Of a DNA stretch of 64,000 bases, positions 43,187 to 54,800 are shown in pieces. The notes below the pieces were generated by a model. The model had not been told where the DNA came from and made no database searches. It was given only the letters and a program-made list of their open reading frames with translations. The stretch comes from Chryseobacterium mucoviscidosis (GTDB taxonomy: Bacteria; Bacteroidota; Bacteroidia; Flavobacteriales; Weeksellaceae). Where the stretch lies: positions 55,800 through 119,799 of the forward strand of contig NZ_MVAG01000084.1 of NCBI RefSeq assembly GCF_002177115.1, in the 5' to 3' direction. The position numbers and the translations under genes are program-made. The first letter of the stretch is position 1. Every line of letters begins with the position of its first letter.

Positions 43187-43930
43187 TTATTCTTTAATTA
43201 ACTGTTCAAAAGATGTTGAACCATCTTTCAACGTAATTTCCAGATAATAATTTCCGGATTTCAAGTCGGAAATATTCACTTCTTTTCCATCAGCTTTTAT
43301 GGTTTTTACCTTTCTTCCGGTAGATTCGAAAACATCAATATTTTTTATTTTATCGGCATCTTTGAAATTAATGGTTTCTTTTGCTGGATTTGGATAAAGA
43401 ACTACTTTTTTACTTTGTGCAGCGACTTCTCCGGTTGCTAAAACAGCTCCCATCGTAAGAGAAGCGTAGCCTCTGTTTGAAGAATGGTAAGATATTCCCG
43501 TTCCTCCTGCAGTTCTTGCATAGAAAATATTAATGGTTCCCGCAGAATTAGGAATGGCAAAGTCTCCGGTTCCTCCGGCAAGAGATCTTGTAGCTACTAC
43601 TGTTCTTGTGCTTCCCGAAACGGTGTTTGAAACCTGAGTCCAATCCTGCGTAGCATCTGCAGAAGGTGAGGAAAATCCTACGAATGTATAATCTCTGTTT
43701 GAAGATGAATTGTAAATAAATCCATCTGATCCGTTTGCCATTCCGCTTGATCCGAAACCGATTCCGAGCATTGAATTGCTGTCTCCGGTTAAAGTAAGCG
43801 TAGCGGTAGTTGCATTCGTGTCTAATTTCACCGTCATTGCAGCAGCCGATAAATTAACTGTACCCGACGAAAACTGCGCTCCTACAGAAATTGCAAGAGC
43901 CATTGATAATGTAAGTAAAACTTTTTTCAT
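43187..43930 (-). CDS. T9SS-secreted protein with DOMON-like domain
   Basis: This 247-residue protein has a signal peptide (KKVLLTLSMALAISVGAQ) and a strand-rich passenger domain with SMLGIGFGSSGMANGSDGF and a later RSLAGGTGDF, as in DOMON (haem- or sugar-binding) domains. It ends with a T9SS type A sorting domain (VVLYPNPAKETINFKD, then YYLEITL). It is the last gene of a five-gene operon with a cytochrome c and a YceI protein, which supports a haem/redox role. The DOMON call is by pattern. Confidence 0.65.
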   Translation of the reverse strand: MKKVLLTLSMALAISVGAQFSSGTVNLSAAAMTVKLDTNATTATLTLTGDSNSMLGIGFGSSGMANGSDGFIYNSSSNRDYTFVGFSSPSADATQDWTQVSNTVSGSTRTVVATRSLAGGTGDFAIPNSAGTINIFYARTAGGTGISYHSSNRGYASLTMGAVLATGEVAAQSKKVVLYPNPAKETINFKDADKIKNIDVFESTGRKVKTIKADGKEVNISDLKSGNYYLEITLKDGSTSFEQLIKE

Positions 43931-43933
43931 ATT

Positions 43934-44461
43934 TTAATTTTTAAGTAGGTTAATTATTTCTTTATTGTTTGTCTGTAAAGCATACTCAAAAGGAGTCATT
44001 CCCTGTGCATCTTTCAGGGTTTTGTCGGCTTTGTATTTCAGCAGTAATTCCGTCAGTTCTTTATTTCCGAATTTTACCGCCCAAAATAGCGGGGTCGATC
44101 CTGTAGCATCCGCAATATTCGGATCTGCCTTTTTCTCTAAAATATAGGTTACCAGATCTTTGTTATATTTTACGGAAAGTCCTGACAATGCTGTTCCTTC
44201 ACGGCTTTTATAATTAATGTTCTTTACATTGTCCATTAAAAATTTGGCAACCTCTACATTTCCTCTGTAACAAGCCAGAATTAAAGGAGAAAAACCGCTT
44301 TCGTTGGTCTGGTTGATGATATCCGGATTCTGCTTCATCATGTCTTTCATTTCAGCAATAGTTCCGCTTCTGGCAACATCAAAAATAGATTTTGCCTTTT
44401 CCTGAGCGTTTGTCAACGTAAAGCTCAGAAACATTCCTATCCATAAAATTACATTTCTCAT
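43934..44461 (-). CDS. Secreted ankyrin-repeat protein
   Basis: This 175-residue protein has a signal peptide (RNVILWIGMFLSFTLTNAQ) and about four ankyrin repeats: ESGFSPLILACYRGNVEVAK, then EGTALSGLSVKYNKD, ATGSTPLFWAVKFGN and AQGMTPFEYALQTNN. It is periplasmic and probably a protein-binding partner in the operon. It overlaps the YceI gene by four bases and is three bases from the next gene. Confidence 0.85.
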   Translation of the reverse strand: MRNVILWIGMFLSFTLTNAQEKAKSIFDVARSGTIAEMKDMMKQNPDIINQTNESGFSPLILACYRGNVEVAKFLMDNVKNINYKSREGTALSGLSVKYNKDLVTYILEKKADPNIADATGSTPLFWAVKFGNKELTELLLKYKADKTLKDAQGMTPFEYALQTNNKEIINLLKN

Positions 44462-45003
44462 TGTTTTGTAAGAACATAATTGTATTGAACATTCACGTTT
44501 TCAGCAATCTTTTTAGATACCATTTTCGGAATGGTTACTTTATGATCGGCTGTTTTGGCTACAAATCCACCCGACATATAAATTTTCCCGTCTTTTGCAT
44601 AAATGGTAGCTGCAGAATTATATACTTTATCCACCCCATGAAAATTTAATTTTCCCTGAACAGTATATTTCTGAGGTGTTGCAGATAATTTAGACTTATC
44701 AAAATTCAGAATTTTTCCTGTGAAAGTTGCCTTCGGATATTTCGCCGTTTCAGCATAACTTTCATTGAAATGCTCTTCCATTAATTTGGTTTTGAAATGA
44801 AAATTTTTAACCACAGAAACAGATGCAAAATCTCCAGTATCGGTATTAATTACCGCCACATTGTTGTCGTCCTGTGCAAAAACATCTTCAAATAAAGGAA
44901 CAGATGCTTCAAACGTTACTTTCCCTGTTTTAGCCATATATTTCTGAGCAAAGGCAAAGTTGGTAAAGAATAACGCTGTAATGAGTAAAACTAGCTTTTT
45001 CAT
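44458..45003 (-). CDS. YceI-family periplasmic protein
   Basis: This 181-residue protein has a signal peptide (KKLVLLITALFFTNFAFAQ) and the YceI pattern: FKTKLMEEHFNESYAETAKY, then FTGKILNFD and GKLNFHGVDK. YceI proteins are lipocalin-like beta-barrels that bind isoprenoid lipids such as quinones. In this operon it sits between an ankyrin protein and a cytochrome c, fitting a link to quinone or electron transfer; that link is inference. Confidence 0.85.
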   Translation of the reverse strand: MKKLVLLITALFFTNFAFAQKYMAKTGKVTFEASVPLFEDVFAQDDNNVAVINTDTGDFASVSVVKNFHFKTKLMEEHFNESYAETAKYPKATFTGKILNFDKSKLSATPQKYTVQGKLNFHGVDKVYNSAATIYAKDGKIYMSGGFVAKTADHKVTIPKMVSKKIAENVNVQYNYVLTKQ

Positions 45004-45012
45004 ATTAAATTT

Positions 45013-45351
45013 TTAGTTTTCGAGAAGCCCATCGGCTTTCCATTTCGTGATGATCGTAATTTGTGAGGGCGATAAACTTCCGCCTTGAGGCATTTTTAAA
45101 GGATCTCCGTTAGCGCGGCTTATTCTGTCTATAACGTTATCAATATTTGCTTTCACCTGAGAGTAGTTTGCCAGCGCCTGAACTCCCGGTGAATGACAGC
45201 TCACGCAATTGGCATCCATAATGGGCTTCACATCTTTATTGTAAGTTACCACTTCTGCAATCGGAGTATTATCCGAAATTTCCTCATATGTTCTGCTTTC
45301 ACAAGCCGTTAATACTAATGCTGATGAAACGATGTATATCAATTTTTTCAT
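45013..45351 (-). CDS. Cytochrome c-like lipoprotein
   Basis: This 112-residue protein has a lipobox ending LTAC (Cys17) and one haem motif, Cys49-Cys52-His53 in NCVSCHS. Met87 in KMPQGG is a likely distal ligand. It is anchored in the membrane facing the periplasm and would carry electrons. Spacing to the YceI and DUF5777 genes is 9 and 3 bases, so it is in the same operon. Confidence 0.85.
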   Translation of the reverse strand: MKKLIYIVSSALVLTACESRTYEEISDNTPIAEVVTYNKDVKPIMDANCVSCHSPGVQALANYSQVKANIDNVIDRISRANGDPLKMPQGGSLSPSQITIITKWKADGLLEN

Positions 45352-45354
45352 ACT

Positions 45355-46206
45355 CTAAAATACTCTGTAAAGATTAAACCCAAAGAAAATCTGCCCTTTA
45401 TCCCATTTTCCGGCGGCATTGGTTAGATAACCAATATCCGAATTGAGTTGGGAATTGGTGAATAAAAGCTGGAACACGTGTCCCCCGGTTTCTATATCCA
45501 TCCCTAAAGAAAGCGGATTTTTGTAGAAACTGTGATTGTCGAAATTCACAAAATATTCTGCATTAATAGAAACTCTTTTGGAGATTTTATAACGTCCTCC
45601 CAAACCTGCCAAAAACTGGTTTTTGTCTTCAATAGTAGGTTCGTAAAGGTTTTTGTGAACGTATGACGGTGTTAACTGAAGAGAAAATTTATCGCTGAAC
45701 CTTCTGGAAATTAAAGCCTGTGTAAGATAAGAAAGTCTGTCCCCAAACTGAAGATGTGGATAATTATCTTTGCTGAGATCTGTATTTACTGCCAAAACAT
45801 TATAGCCTACAATATCTACAGGCACGTTTTCATTCTGTTTTACAAGTCTGTATTTTACACCGCCCTCAAAAGTTTTCAGGTTGGTTTCTCTGGAAAGGCT
45901 TACTGAAATCCCTTCCGTAATGCCATAAATAACTCCGAGTTTTGTGGAAGCATCATCCAGCCCGAAGAAGTCTTTAAAACCTTTGCTTACATCACCGAAG
46001 CGGTGCGCCACAACAATATACCATTCATTCTTTGCGGGAAGTTTGGTAGATTGCCCGGTTACAATTTGTAAAGCTTTAAAAGCGGGTTGGGAAACATCGG
46101 TGTTTTTCGTCTGAACGGTATCAATATCTTTCAGCAGGTCTTCCTGTGCAAAGGAAAAAACTGAAGCAAACATTGACAAAAATAAGAGAGTTTTTGTCAT
46201 ACACAT
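45355..46206 (-). CDS. DUF5777-type beta-barrel protein
   Basis: This 283-residue protein has a signal peptide (TKTLLFLSMFASVFSFAQ). The mature part has many amphipathic strands (WYIVVAHRFGDVSKGFKDFF, ISVSLSRETN, FEGGVKYRLV) and ends in a Phe, as in outer-membrane barrels. It is typical of DUF5777, often found beside cytochrome c and YceI genes in Bacteroidota. The start may be Met1 or Met3 (46206 or 46200). First gene of the operon; a CRP-type box lies about 50 bases upstream. Confidence 0.75.
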   Translation of the reverse strand: MCMTKTLLFLSMFASVFSFAQEDLLKDIDTVQTKNTDVSQPAFKALQIVTGQSTKLPAKNEWYIVVAHRFGDVSKGFKDFFGLDDASTKLGVIYGITEGISVSLSRETNLKTFEGGVKYRLVKQNENVPVDIVGYNVLAVNTDLSKDNYPHLQFGDRLSYLTQALISRRFSDKFSLQLTPSYVHKNLYEPTIEDKNQFLAGLGGRYKISKRVSINAEYFVNFDNHSFYKNPLSLGMDIETGGHVFQLLFTNSQLNSDIGYLTNAAGKWDKGQIFFGFNLYRVF

Positions 46207-46254
46207 TTATTTAAATTAGTACAACAAACTTATCGACTTATCGACTTACAATTG

Positions 46255-46270
46255 TGTGATAAAAGTCACC
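46255..46270. promoter_or_regulatory. CRP/FNR-type box, TGTGA-N6-TCACC
   Basis: TGTGA (46255-46259) and TCACC (46266-46270) match nine of ten positions of the CRP consensus TGTGA-N6-TCACA. A second half-site pair (TTGTTTTTATCAA) lies at 46278-46290. The site lies between the Crp/Fnr gene and the start of the DUF5777 operon. Confidence 0.6.
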
Positions 46271-46321
46271 GACTGTATTGTTTTTATCAATGAAAATGTT
46301 AAAATAATTAAATATCATTTA

Positions 46322-46972
46322 TTAGCCTTGACTAACATTTTCATTTACAGGTATTTTTATGCCTTCTTTGGTCTGAATAATCTCGCCTTCGTTTTCTATT
46401 TTTTTAAGAACACGGCTTACTACTTCTCTTGAAGTTCCCAAACTGTTTGCAATTTCTCTGTGGGTAAGTTTGATGGGATTGTTTCCGGTTGCTGAAATCT
46501 GTTGTTTTATATAGTTTAAAACTCTTTTATCCAACTTATGAAAAACGGCATCATTTACCATATTCATCACATCAATAAATCTTTTGTCGTATTCTGAATA
46601 GAAAAGCCTGTTGATTTCCGGAAACTTAATGAGCCATTCATGGACAACAGACACCGGGAATAACAATACTTCGGAGTCTTCTTCCGTAACGGCGTAAATG
46701 CGACTTGTGCAATCTGTAAAGATTGAGGAGAATGTCATGAGACAACTGTCATTAGAACGGATGTAATAATAGATCAGTTCTCGACCGTCATTCAGGCTGA
46801 AAACCCTTATGGAACCTTTAATAAGAAACGGAACAAATTTATTTTTCTGTCCTTCTCTTACGATCTCGGTTTTTGCTCTAATTTCTGTAACGATGGCGTG
46901 TTTATCCAGCTCTTTTAAAAAATCATTTCCTAAAAAGCCAAATTTGTTAATAATAAACTGATTATTGATCAT
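46322..46972 (-). CDS. Crp/Fnr-family transcriptional regulator
   Basis: This 216-residue protein has a cyclic-nucleotide-like beta-roll (about residues 20-140) and a C-terminal HTH (THREIANSLGTSREVVSRVLKKIE, about 168-191). No N-terminal cysteine cluster for an iron-sulfur centre is seen, so it is not an FNR oxygen sensor. It lies just upstream of, and in the same direction as, the redox operon and is its probable regulator through the box at 46255-46270. Confidence 0.9.
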   Translation of the reverse strand: MINNQFIINKFGFLGNDFLKELDKHAIVTEIRAKTEIVREGQKNKFVPFLIKGSIRVFSLNDGRELIYYYIRSNDSCLMTFSSIFTDCTSRIYAVTEEDSEVLLFPVSVVHEWLIKFPEINRLFYSEYDKRFIDVMNMVNDAVFHKLDKRVLNYIKQQISATGNNPIKLTHREIANSLGTSREVVSRVLKKIENEGEIIQTKEGIKIPVNENVSQG

Positions 46973-47060
46973 ATTCTTTATATCCTTTCTAAAAACAAAT
47001 TTAAAAAAATATCAATATAAGAATGAAGAGAATGCGAAACTATTCATCATTTAAAAGAAA

Positions 47061-47090
47061 AAAGCTGCTCCACTTTTGTGAAACAGCTTT
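47061..47090 (-). terminator. Terminator-like hairpin after the DUF3467 gene
   Basis: AAAGCTG (47061-47067) pairs with CAGCTTT (47084-47090), with a further CAC/GTG pair inside. The A-rich left flank becomes a T-tract on the minus strand. It ends the rpoB-rpoC-DUF3467 unit. Confidence 0.75.
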
Positions 47091-47111
47091 CTTTATTTTT
47101 GAGAGTAAATC

Positions 47112-47417
47112 TTAAGCGTTTACGTTGTTTCCTCCTAATACGAAAGGCTCAACTTCTTTGATTTCTCCGAATTGCTGCTCGTAGTTAGCAATGTTTTGCT
47201 GAAGAGCAGAAAGTACTCTCTTAGCGTGAAGCGGAGCAAGGATAACTCTTGATCTTACTTTAGCTTGCTGTACTCCCGGCATTAATTGGATGAAATCTAC
47301 TACAAACTCAGATGGAGAGTGGTTTACTAAAGCTAAGTTAGCATAGATCCCCGCTGCTACCATTTCGTTTAATTCGATGTTGATGTTTCCGTCTTGTGGA
47401 TTTTGATTGTTGTCCAT
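47112..47417 (-). CDS. DUF3467 protein
   Basis: This 101-residue protein has INIELNEMVAAGIYANLALVNHSPSEFVVDFIQLMPG, the start of DUF3467, and the ending VILAPLHAKRVLSALQQNIANYE. The function is unknown. In Bacteroidota it is regularly the gene after rpoC, as here (86 bases), and probably shares its transcript. Confidence 0.9.
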   Translation of the reverse strand: MDNNQNPQDGNINIELNEMVAAGIYANLALVNHSPSEFVVDFIQLMPGVQQAKVRSRVILAPLHAKRVLSALQQNIANYEQQFGEIKEVEPFVLGGNNVNA

Positions 47418-47503
47418 TGTTATAAAATATTTTTTTATTCGAAATTTTGAGGTTGTGAAAATATAAAAATAAATTCAAACCTCAAATTTCCGAATCATTA
47501 TTT

Positions 47504-50500
47504 TTAGTTAAGATCTTCGAATTCTTTTTTAGAACCTACGATCACATTTTGGTATTCTTTAAGACCAGTACCTGCAGGAATTCTGTGTCCTACAATTACA
47601 TTTTCTTTAAGACCGTTAAGATCATCTACTTTTCCGGCAACTGCTGCTTCGTTAAGAACCTTAGTTGTTTCCTGGAACGATGCTGCAGACATGAACGATT
47701 TCGTCTGAAGAGCTGCTCTTGTAATACCTTGCAATACAGGTGTAGCTGTAGCCGGTAAAGCTTCTCTTACTTCAACTAAAGCCTGATCTTCACGCTTAAG
47801 TTTAGAGTTTTCGTCTCTTAATTCTCTTGCTGTAATCATCTGCCCCGGCTGGAATACTTTAGAATCTCCGGCATCTACTACGACTTTCAGACCGAATACT
47901 CTGTTGTTTTCTTCCAAGAAGTCATATTTATGCTCAAGAGCACCTTCAAGGAACTGAGTATCACCTCCATCAACGATAGATACTTTTGTCATCATCTGTC
48001 TTACGATGATTTCGAAGTGCTTGTCGTCGATTTTTACCCCTTGTAAACGGTAAACTTCCTGAATTTCATTTACTAAATATTCCTGAACCGCAGTTGGACC
48101 TTTGATTCTTAAGATATCGTCCGGAGTAATGGAACCGTCGGAAAGTGGCGAACCAGCTCTTACGAAGTCATTCTCCTGTACCAAAATCTGGTTGGATAAT
48201 TTAACTAAATAAATTTTTCTTTCTCCAGTTTTAGCTTCAACGATCAATTCTCGGTTACCTCTCTTGATTTTTCCGTAAGAAACTACCCCATCGATTTCTG
48301 TAACCACCGCCGGGTTTGAAGGGTTTCTTGCTTCGAATAATTCGGTAACTCTCGGAAGACCTCCGGTGATATCCCCTGCTTTTGCAGATTTTCTCGGGAT
48401 TTTGATTAAGACTTTACCAGCCTTAATTTTTTCACCATCATTTACCATTAAGTGGGCTCCTACCGGTAAGTTGTACGCTTTCTGTTCAACTCCTTTAGAA
48501 TCTACCACCTTCAAGGTAGGTACGGCTTTCTTATTTCTGGATTCGGAAATTACTTTCTCTTCAAATCCTGTCTGTTCGTCAATCTCCAGTTGGAATGAAA
48601 CCCCTTGGATGATGTCTTCATATTCTACCTTACCAGCAGTTTCTGCAATGATAACCGCGTTATACGGATCCCACTTACAGATTACATCGCCTTTCTTCAC
48701 TTTATCACCCGGTTTTACAGATAATATGGAACCGTAAGGTACGTTAGCTACCATTAACGGAGTTCTGGACTCGTTATCAGCAACTAATCTGAATTCTGTT
48801 GAACGGGAAACTACAACTTCAGCAGTGTTACCGTTTTCATCTTCAGAAGTAATGGTTCTTACCTCATCCATTTCAACGATACCGTCTCTTCTTGCAACAA
48901 TTGATGGGTTTTCTGATACGTTTCCTGCAGTACCCCCTTGGTGGAAGGTTCTCAACGTAAGCTGAGTTCCCGGTTCCCCGATGGACTGCGCTGCAATTAC
49001 ACCTACTGCTTCACCCATGTGGATCATCTTCCCTGTTGCTAAGTTTCTACCGTAGCATTTCGCACAGATTCCTTTTTTAGCTTCACAAGTAAGTGGCGAA
49101 CGAACTTCAACTGCTTCTAATCCTGCTTCTTCGATTCTCTTCGCTAACGCCTCACTGATTACCTGATCTGCTTCAGCAATTAATTCATCACTTTCAGGAT
49201 CATAGATATTATGTAATGAAACTCTACCTAAGATTCTTTCAGAGATTCTTTCAACGATCTCATCATTTTTCTTAAGTGCGGTAACTTCTGTACCTCTTAA
49301 AGTTCCACAGTCGTCTTCTGTAACGATAACGTCCTGTGCAACGTCTACTAATCTTCTCGTTAAGTAACCTGCATCGGCAGTCTTAAGAGCGGTATCCGCA
49401 AGACCTTTACGGGCACCGTGGGTAGAGATAAAGTATTCTAGAATGGAAAGACCTTCTTTAAAGTTGGCAAGAATCGGGTTTTCGATGATCTCCGCTCCGG
49501 TAGAACCGGCTTTCTGCGGTTTTGCCATCAAACCTCTCATCCCTGATAACTGACGGATCTGTTCTTTAGAACCCCTCGCTCCGGAATCAAGCATCATGTA
49601 TACAGAGTTGAAACCACCTTGGTCAGTTTTCATTCTTCCCATGATCATCTCGGTAAGGTTGGCGTTGGTTGTAGTCCAAACGTCGATTACCTGGTTATAA
49701 CGTTCTGTATCTGTAATAAGACCCATGTTATAGTTGGCTCTAATTTCATCTACTGTTCCAATAGAATCTGCAATCATCTGCTTTTTCTCAACAGGAACTA
49801 CGATGTCTCCTAATGAGAAGGAAAGACCTCCTTTAAATGCGTTTGAATATCCTAAGTCTTTCATTGCATCCAGGAATTTCACTGTTGTAGGGAAATCTGT
49901 ATCTGCAAGAATTTTACCGATAACGTTTCTCAATGATTTCTTCGTTAAAAGCTCATTGATATATCCTACCTGCTTTGGTACAATCTGGTTGAATAAGATT
50001 CTACCTACCGTAGTTTCGATTAATCTTGTTACGATTTCTCCGTTTTCTTTAACCGGAAGTCTACATCTTACTTTAGCATTTAAAGATACTCTTCCTTCCG
50101 CATAAGCGATTTCCGCTTCTTCAGGAGAATAGAATGCCAAACCTTCACCTTTTACTTTCATATCTTCTGTAGAACTCAATTCTTTGGTCATGAAATAAAG
50201 ACCAAGAACCATGTCCTGAGAAGGTACCGTAATTGGAGAACCGTTTGCAGGGTTCAAAATGTTTTGAGAACCTAACATCAATAACTGAGCTTCAAGGATC
50301 GCTTCAGGGCCTAACGGTAAGTGTACCGCCATCTGGTCACCATCGAAATCGGCGTTGAAGGCCGTAGTTACTAATGGGTGTAGCTGGATTGCCTTACCTT
50401 CGATCATCTTAGGTTGGAATGCCTGAATACCCAATCTGTGAAGCGTAGGTGCTCTGTTCAGTAGAACAGGGTGACCTTTCATCACGTTTTCAAGGATATC

Positions 50501-51769
50501 ATATACTACCGGCTCTTTTCTGTCGATGATTCTCTTAGCAGATTTTACTGTTTTTACAATTCCTCTTTCAATCAGTTTTCTGATGATGAACGGCTTGTAC
50601 AATTCCGCAGCCATATCTTTAGGAATACCACACTCATGAAGCTGTAAGTTCGGACCTACAACAATTACGGAACGCGCAGAGTAATCTACCCTTTTTCCTA
50701 ATAAGTTCTGACGGAAACGACCCTGCTTCCCTTTCAATGAATCTGAAAGTGATTTCAACGGTCTGTTTGATTCAGATTTTACGGCTGAAGATTTTCTTGT
50801 ATTATCGAATAGTGAATCTACAGATTCCTGAAGCATACGCTTCTCGTTTCTTAAGATTACTTCCGGAGCTTTGATCTCCAATAATCTCTTCAAACGGTTG
50901 TTTCTGATGATTACTCTTCTGTAAAGGTCATTTAAATCGGAAGTAGCGAAACGTCCCCCATCCAACGGAACCAATGGTCTTAGTTCTGGTGGAATAACAG
51001 GAAGTACACGCATTATCATCCACTCCGGTCTGTTGATCATTCTTGTATTAGCACCTCTCAATGCTTCTACAACGTTCAATCTTTTCAGAGCTTCCGTTCT
51101 TCTTTGTTTTGAACCTTCGTTGTGTGCTTTGTGTCTCAGGTCGAAAGACAATGCATCAAGGTCGATTCTTTTTAGTAATTCTTCAACCGCTTCCGCACCC
51201 ATCTTAGCGATGAATTTGTTCGGATCGGAATCATCAAGATACTGGTTCTCGATCGGAAGAGTTTCCATGATATCAAGGTACTCTTCTTCAGTTAAGAACT
51301 CCATATTTTCGAAATCAGAACCGTCTAATTTTTTAGCAATACCCTGCTGGATCACTACATATCTTTCGTAGTAGATGATCATATCCAATTTCTTGGAAGG
51401 AATTCCTAAAAGGTAACCGATTTTGTTCGGTAAAGAACGGAAATACCAGATGTGCGCAATTGGAACTACCAGATTGATATGCCCGATTCTCTCTCTACGT
51501 ACTTTTTTCTCCGTAACTTCTACTCCACAACGGTCACAAACGATCCCTTTGTAACGAATTCTCTTGTATTTACCACAAGCACATTCGTAATCCTTTACAG
51601 GACCAAAGATTTTTTCACAGAACAAACCGTCTCTTTCAGGCTTATGCGTTCTGTAGTTAATAGTTTCCGGCTTAAGAACCTCCCCTCTCGATTCCTGAAG
51701 AATAGATTCGGGTGAAGCTAAACCGATGGTTATTTTATTAAATCTACTTGATTTATTTTTATTTGACAT
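47504..51769 (-). CDS. rpoC: DNA-directed RNA polymerase subunit beta'
   Basis: This 1421-residue protein has full length for the Bacteroidota version. The N-terminal zinc site is in [20 protein letters not shown], the catalytic magnesium loop is [12 protein letters not shown], and the second zinc site is in [17 protein letters not shown]. The C-terminal [17 protein letters not shown] region is conserved. It lies 84 bases after rpoB, with a short AT-rich spacer holding a TTTTAGA tandem repeat (about 51776-51806). With rpoB it forms the core polymerase. Confidence 0.99.
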   Translation of the reverse strand: MSNKNKSSRFNKITIGLASPESILQESRGEVLKPETINYRTHKPERDGLFCEKIFGPVKDYECACGKYKRIRYKGIVCDRCGVEVTEKKVRRERIGHINLVVPIAHIWYFRSLPNKIGYLLGIPSKKLDMIIYYERYVVIQQGIAKKLDGSDFENMEFLTEEEYLDIMETLPIENQYLDDSDPNKFIAKMGAEAVEELLKRIDLDALSFDLRHKAHNEGSKQRRTEALKRLNVVEALRGANTRMINRPEWMIMRVLPVIPPELRPLVPLDGGRFATSDLNDLYRRVIIRNNRLKRLLEIKAPEVILRNEKRMLQESVDSLFDNTRKSSAVKSESNRPLKSLSDSLKGKQGRFRQNLLGKRVDYSARSVIVVGPNLQLHECGIPKDMAAELYKPFIIRKLIERGIVKTVKSAKRIIDRKEPVVYDILENVMKGHPVLLNRAPTLHRLGIQAFQPKMIEGKAIQLHPLVTTAFNADFDGDQMAVHLPLGPEAILEAQLLMLGSQNILNPANGSPITVPSQDMVLGLYFMTKELSSTEDMKVKGEGLAFYSPEEAEIAYAEGRVSLNAKVRCRLPVKENGEIVTRLIETTVGRILFNQIVPKQVGYINELLTKKSLRNVIGKILADTDFPTTVKFLDAMKDLGYSNAFKGGLSFSLGDIVVPVEKKQMIADSIGTVDEIRANYNMGLITDTERYNQVIDVWTTTNANLTEMIMGRMKTDQGGFNSVYMMLDSGARGSKEQIRQLSGMRGLMAKPQKAGSTGAEIIENPILANFKEGLSILEYFISTHGARKGLADTALKTADAGYLTRRLVDVAQDVIVTEDDCGTLRGTEVTALKKNDEIVERISERILGRVSLHNIYDPESDELIAEADQVISEALAKRIEEAGLEAVEVRSPLTCEAKKGICAKCYGRNLATGKMIHMGEAVGVIAAQSIGEPGTQLTLRTFHQGGTAGNVSENPSIVARRDGIVEMDEVRTITSEDENGNTAEVVVSRSTEFRLVADNESRTPLMVANVPYGSILSVKPGDKVKKGDVICKWDPYNAVIIAETAGKVEYEDIIQGVSFQLEIDEQTGFEEKVISESRNKKAVPTLKVVDSKGVEQKAYNLPVGAHLMVNDGEKIKAGKVLIKIPRKSAKAGDITGGLPRVTELFEARNPSNPAVVTEIDGVVSYGKIKRGNRELIVEAKTGERKIYLVKLSNQILVQENDFVRAGSPLSDGSITPDDILRIKGPTAVQEYLVNEIQEVYRLQGVKIDDKHFEIIVRQMMTKVSIVDGGDTQFLEGALEHKYDFLEENNRVFGLKVVVDAGDSKVFQPGQMITARELRDENSKLKREDQALVEVREALPATATPVLQGITRAALQTKSFMSAASFQETTKVLNEAAVAGKVDDLNGLKENVIVGHRIPAGTGLKEYQNVIVGSKKEFEDLN

Positions 51770-51853
51770 TTGTTAGATTTTAAATTTTAGATTTTAGATT
51801 TTAGATTAATTTCCGAATGTTTCCATTCAGCATTTATAATTTAAAATTTAAAA

Positions 51854-54800
51854 TTATTCCTCTAGTCTTACGTCTAATCCAAGACCTTGTAACTCGTGAA
51901 GTAGTACATTGAATGATTCCGGAATACCTGGTTCAGGCATTGATTCACCTTTTGCAATAGCTTCGTAAGTTTTCGCTCTACCAATAACGTCATCCGACTT
52001 CACGGTAAGGATCTCTCTCAGGATATTTGATGCACCGAATGCTTCAAGTGCCCAAACCTCCATCTCTCCGAATCTCTGACCTCCGAACTGAGCTTTACCT
52101 CCTAACGGCTGCTGAGTAATCAATGAGTAAGGACCGATAGAACGTGCGTGCATTTTATCATCAACCATGTGACCTAATTTCAACATATAGATTACCCCTA
52201 CTGTTGCAGCCTGAGTAAATCTTTCTCCGGTACCCCCATCATAAAGGTGAGTGTGACCGAATTTAGGAAGACCTGCTTTCTCAGTGTACTCCGTAATCTG
52301 GTCTAAGCTAGCTCCGTCGAAGATTGGCGTAGCGAACTTCAATCCTAATTTCTGACCAGCCCATCCAAGTACTGTTTCATAGATCTGACCGATGTTCATA
52401 CGCGAAGGTACCCCAAGTGGATTCAATACGATATCTACCGGTGTTCCGTCTTCAAGGAATGGCATATCTTCTTCACGAACGATTCTCGAAACGATACCTT
52501 TGTTACCGTGACGACCCGCCATTTTATCTCCTACATTCAGTTTACGTTTCTTAGCGATGTACACTTTAGCCAACTTCATGATCCCTGCAGGTAGTTCGTC
52601 TCCGATTGAAATTGCAAATTTCTCACGGTTTTTAACCCCTTGAATATCGTTGTACTTGATTTTGTAGTTGTGAATTAATTGTTTGATTAATTCATTTTTA
52701 TCGTTATCAACTGTCCAGTCTGAACCGCTAACGTTTACATAATCTTCAACTGAAGTTAATAATTTATGAGTGAATTTCACGCCTTTACCGATGATTTCCT
52801 CATCAAGGTCGTTTTTCACACCCTGAGAAGTTTTACCGCTTACAAGCGTGTTTAATTTTTCAATTAAAGTGTTTCTCAAGTCATCAAACTTAGCCTTGTA
52901 AGTGTTTTCAATTTCTTCAAGCTTAAGTTTTTCTTCAGTTCTCTTCTTTTTATCTTTGATGTTTCTTGAGAACAATTTCTTGTCAATAACAACACCTCTT
53001 AATGAAGAATCTGCTTTCAATGAAGCATCTTTTACATCACCAGCTTTGTCACCGAAGATTGCTCTCAAAAGTTTCTCTTCAGGAGTCGGGTCAGATTCAC
53101 CTTTTGGAGTAATTTTACCAATCATGATGTCTCCAGGCTTCACTTCAGCACCGATTCTGATCATACCGTTCTCGTCAAGATCTTTAGTAGCTTCTTCAGA
53201 AACGTTTGGAATATCTGCTGTCAATTCTTCCATACCTAATTTGGTATCACGAACCTCAAGAGAATATTCATCTACGTGAATTGAAGTAAACCAGTCTTCA
53301 CGAACTACTTTTTCGTTGATTACGATCGCATCCTCGAAGTTGTATCCTTTCCAAGGCATGAACGCAACCACTAAGTTTCTACCAAGAGCCAATTCTCCTT
53401 TTTCAGTAGCATAACCGTCGCAAAGTACCTGTCCTTTTTCCACTACATCACCTACTCTTACGTTTGGTCTTAGGGTAATGGTAGTACTCTGGTTGGTTTT
53501 TCTGAACTTAGTTAAGTTATATGTTTTAGTAGCAGACTCGAATTGTACTAAATCTTCGTCTTCGCTTCTTTCATATTTAATAACGATTCTGTCGGCATCC
53601 ACATACTCTACCGTACCTGTACCTTCAGCATTAATTAAGATTCTTGAATCTCTTGCAACCTGCTGCTCAAGCCCTGTACCTACGATTGGAGCTTGTGGCT
53701 TCAATAGAGGAACTGCCTGACGCATCATGTTCGATCCCATCAACGCACGGTTCGCATCATCATGCTCCAAGAAAGGAATTAATGAAGCAGAAATACCAGA
53801 GATCTGGTTTGGTGCAACGTCGATAAGGTCTACTTGAGATGGCTCAACTACAGGATAGTCACCATCTAATCTTGCAATAATTCTGTCTGTTTCGAATTCA
53901 CCGTTGTCGCTTAGTTCAACGTTTGCCTGAGCAATTACTTTAGATTCTTCGTCTTCTGCATTTAAGTAGATAGGATCTGCATTAAGCTCGATTTTACCAT
54001 TTTCTACTTTTCTGTAAGGAGTTTCGATGAAACCTAATCTGTTGATTTTTGCATAAATACCTAAAGATGAAATCAAACCGATATTTGGTCCTTCCGGAGT
54101 TTCAATCGGGCAAATTCTTCCGTAGTGTGTATGGTGAACGTCTCGAACCTCGAAACCTGCTCTTTCTCTAGATAAACCTCCAGGTCCCAATGCAGAAAGT
54201 CTACGCTTGTGCGTGATTTCTGATAGTGGGTTGGTCTGGTCCATGAACTGAGAAAGCTGGTTGGTACCAAAGAACGAGTTGATTACTGATGTTAAAGTTT
54301 TCGCGTTAACAAGATCAAGCGGAGTAAAGATTTCGTTATCTCTAACATTCATTCTTTCCTTGATTGTTCTTGCAATTCTTGAAAGACCTACCCCGAACTG
54401 TCCTGCCAATTGCTCACCAACAGTTTTAATTCTTCTGTTTGATAAGTGGTCGATATCATCCACCTCAGCTTTAGAGTTTACCAATTCGATCAAGTGTCTT
54501 ACGATCGCAATGATATCTTCTTTTGTAAGAACCTCAGTTGTTGTAGGAATGTTAAGACCTAATTTTTTGTTTAGTCTGTAACGTCCTACTTCACCTAATG
54601 AATATCTTTGCTCTGAGAAGAATAATTTTTCAATGATTCCTCTTGCTGTTTCCTCATCTGGCGGATCTGCGTTTCTTAACTGACGATAGATGTACTCTAC
54701 TGCCTCTTTTTCAGAGTTTGTAGGGTCTTTCTGTAATGTATTCTGGATGATAGAGAACTCGTTGCTGTTTTCTTTGTGAATCAGGATTGATTTCACACCT

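Noticed and set aside
48366..51715. Plus-strand open frames inside rpoC
   Set aside because: They are antisense shadows of a highly conserved gene, with no domain or promoter.
52902..54581. Plus-strand open frames inside rpoB
   Set aside because: Antisense shadows in the same position relative to the codons; serine/leucine-rich low-information proteins.
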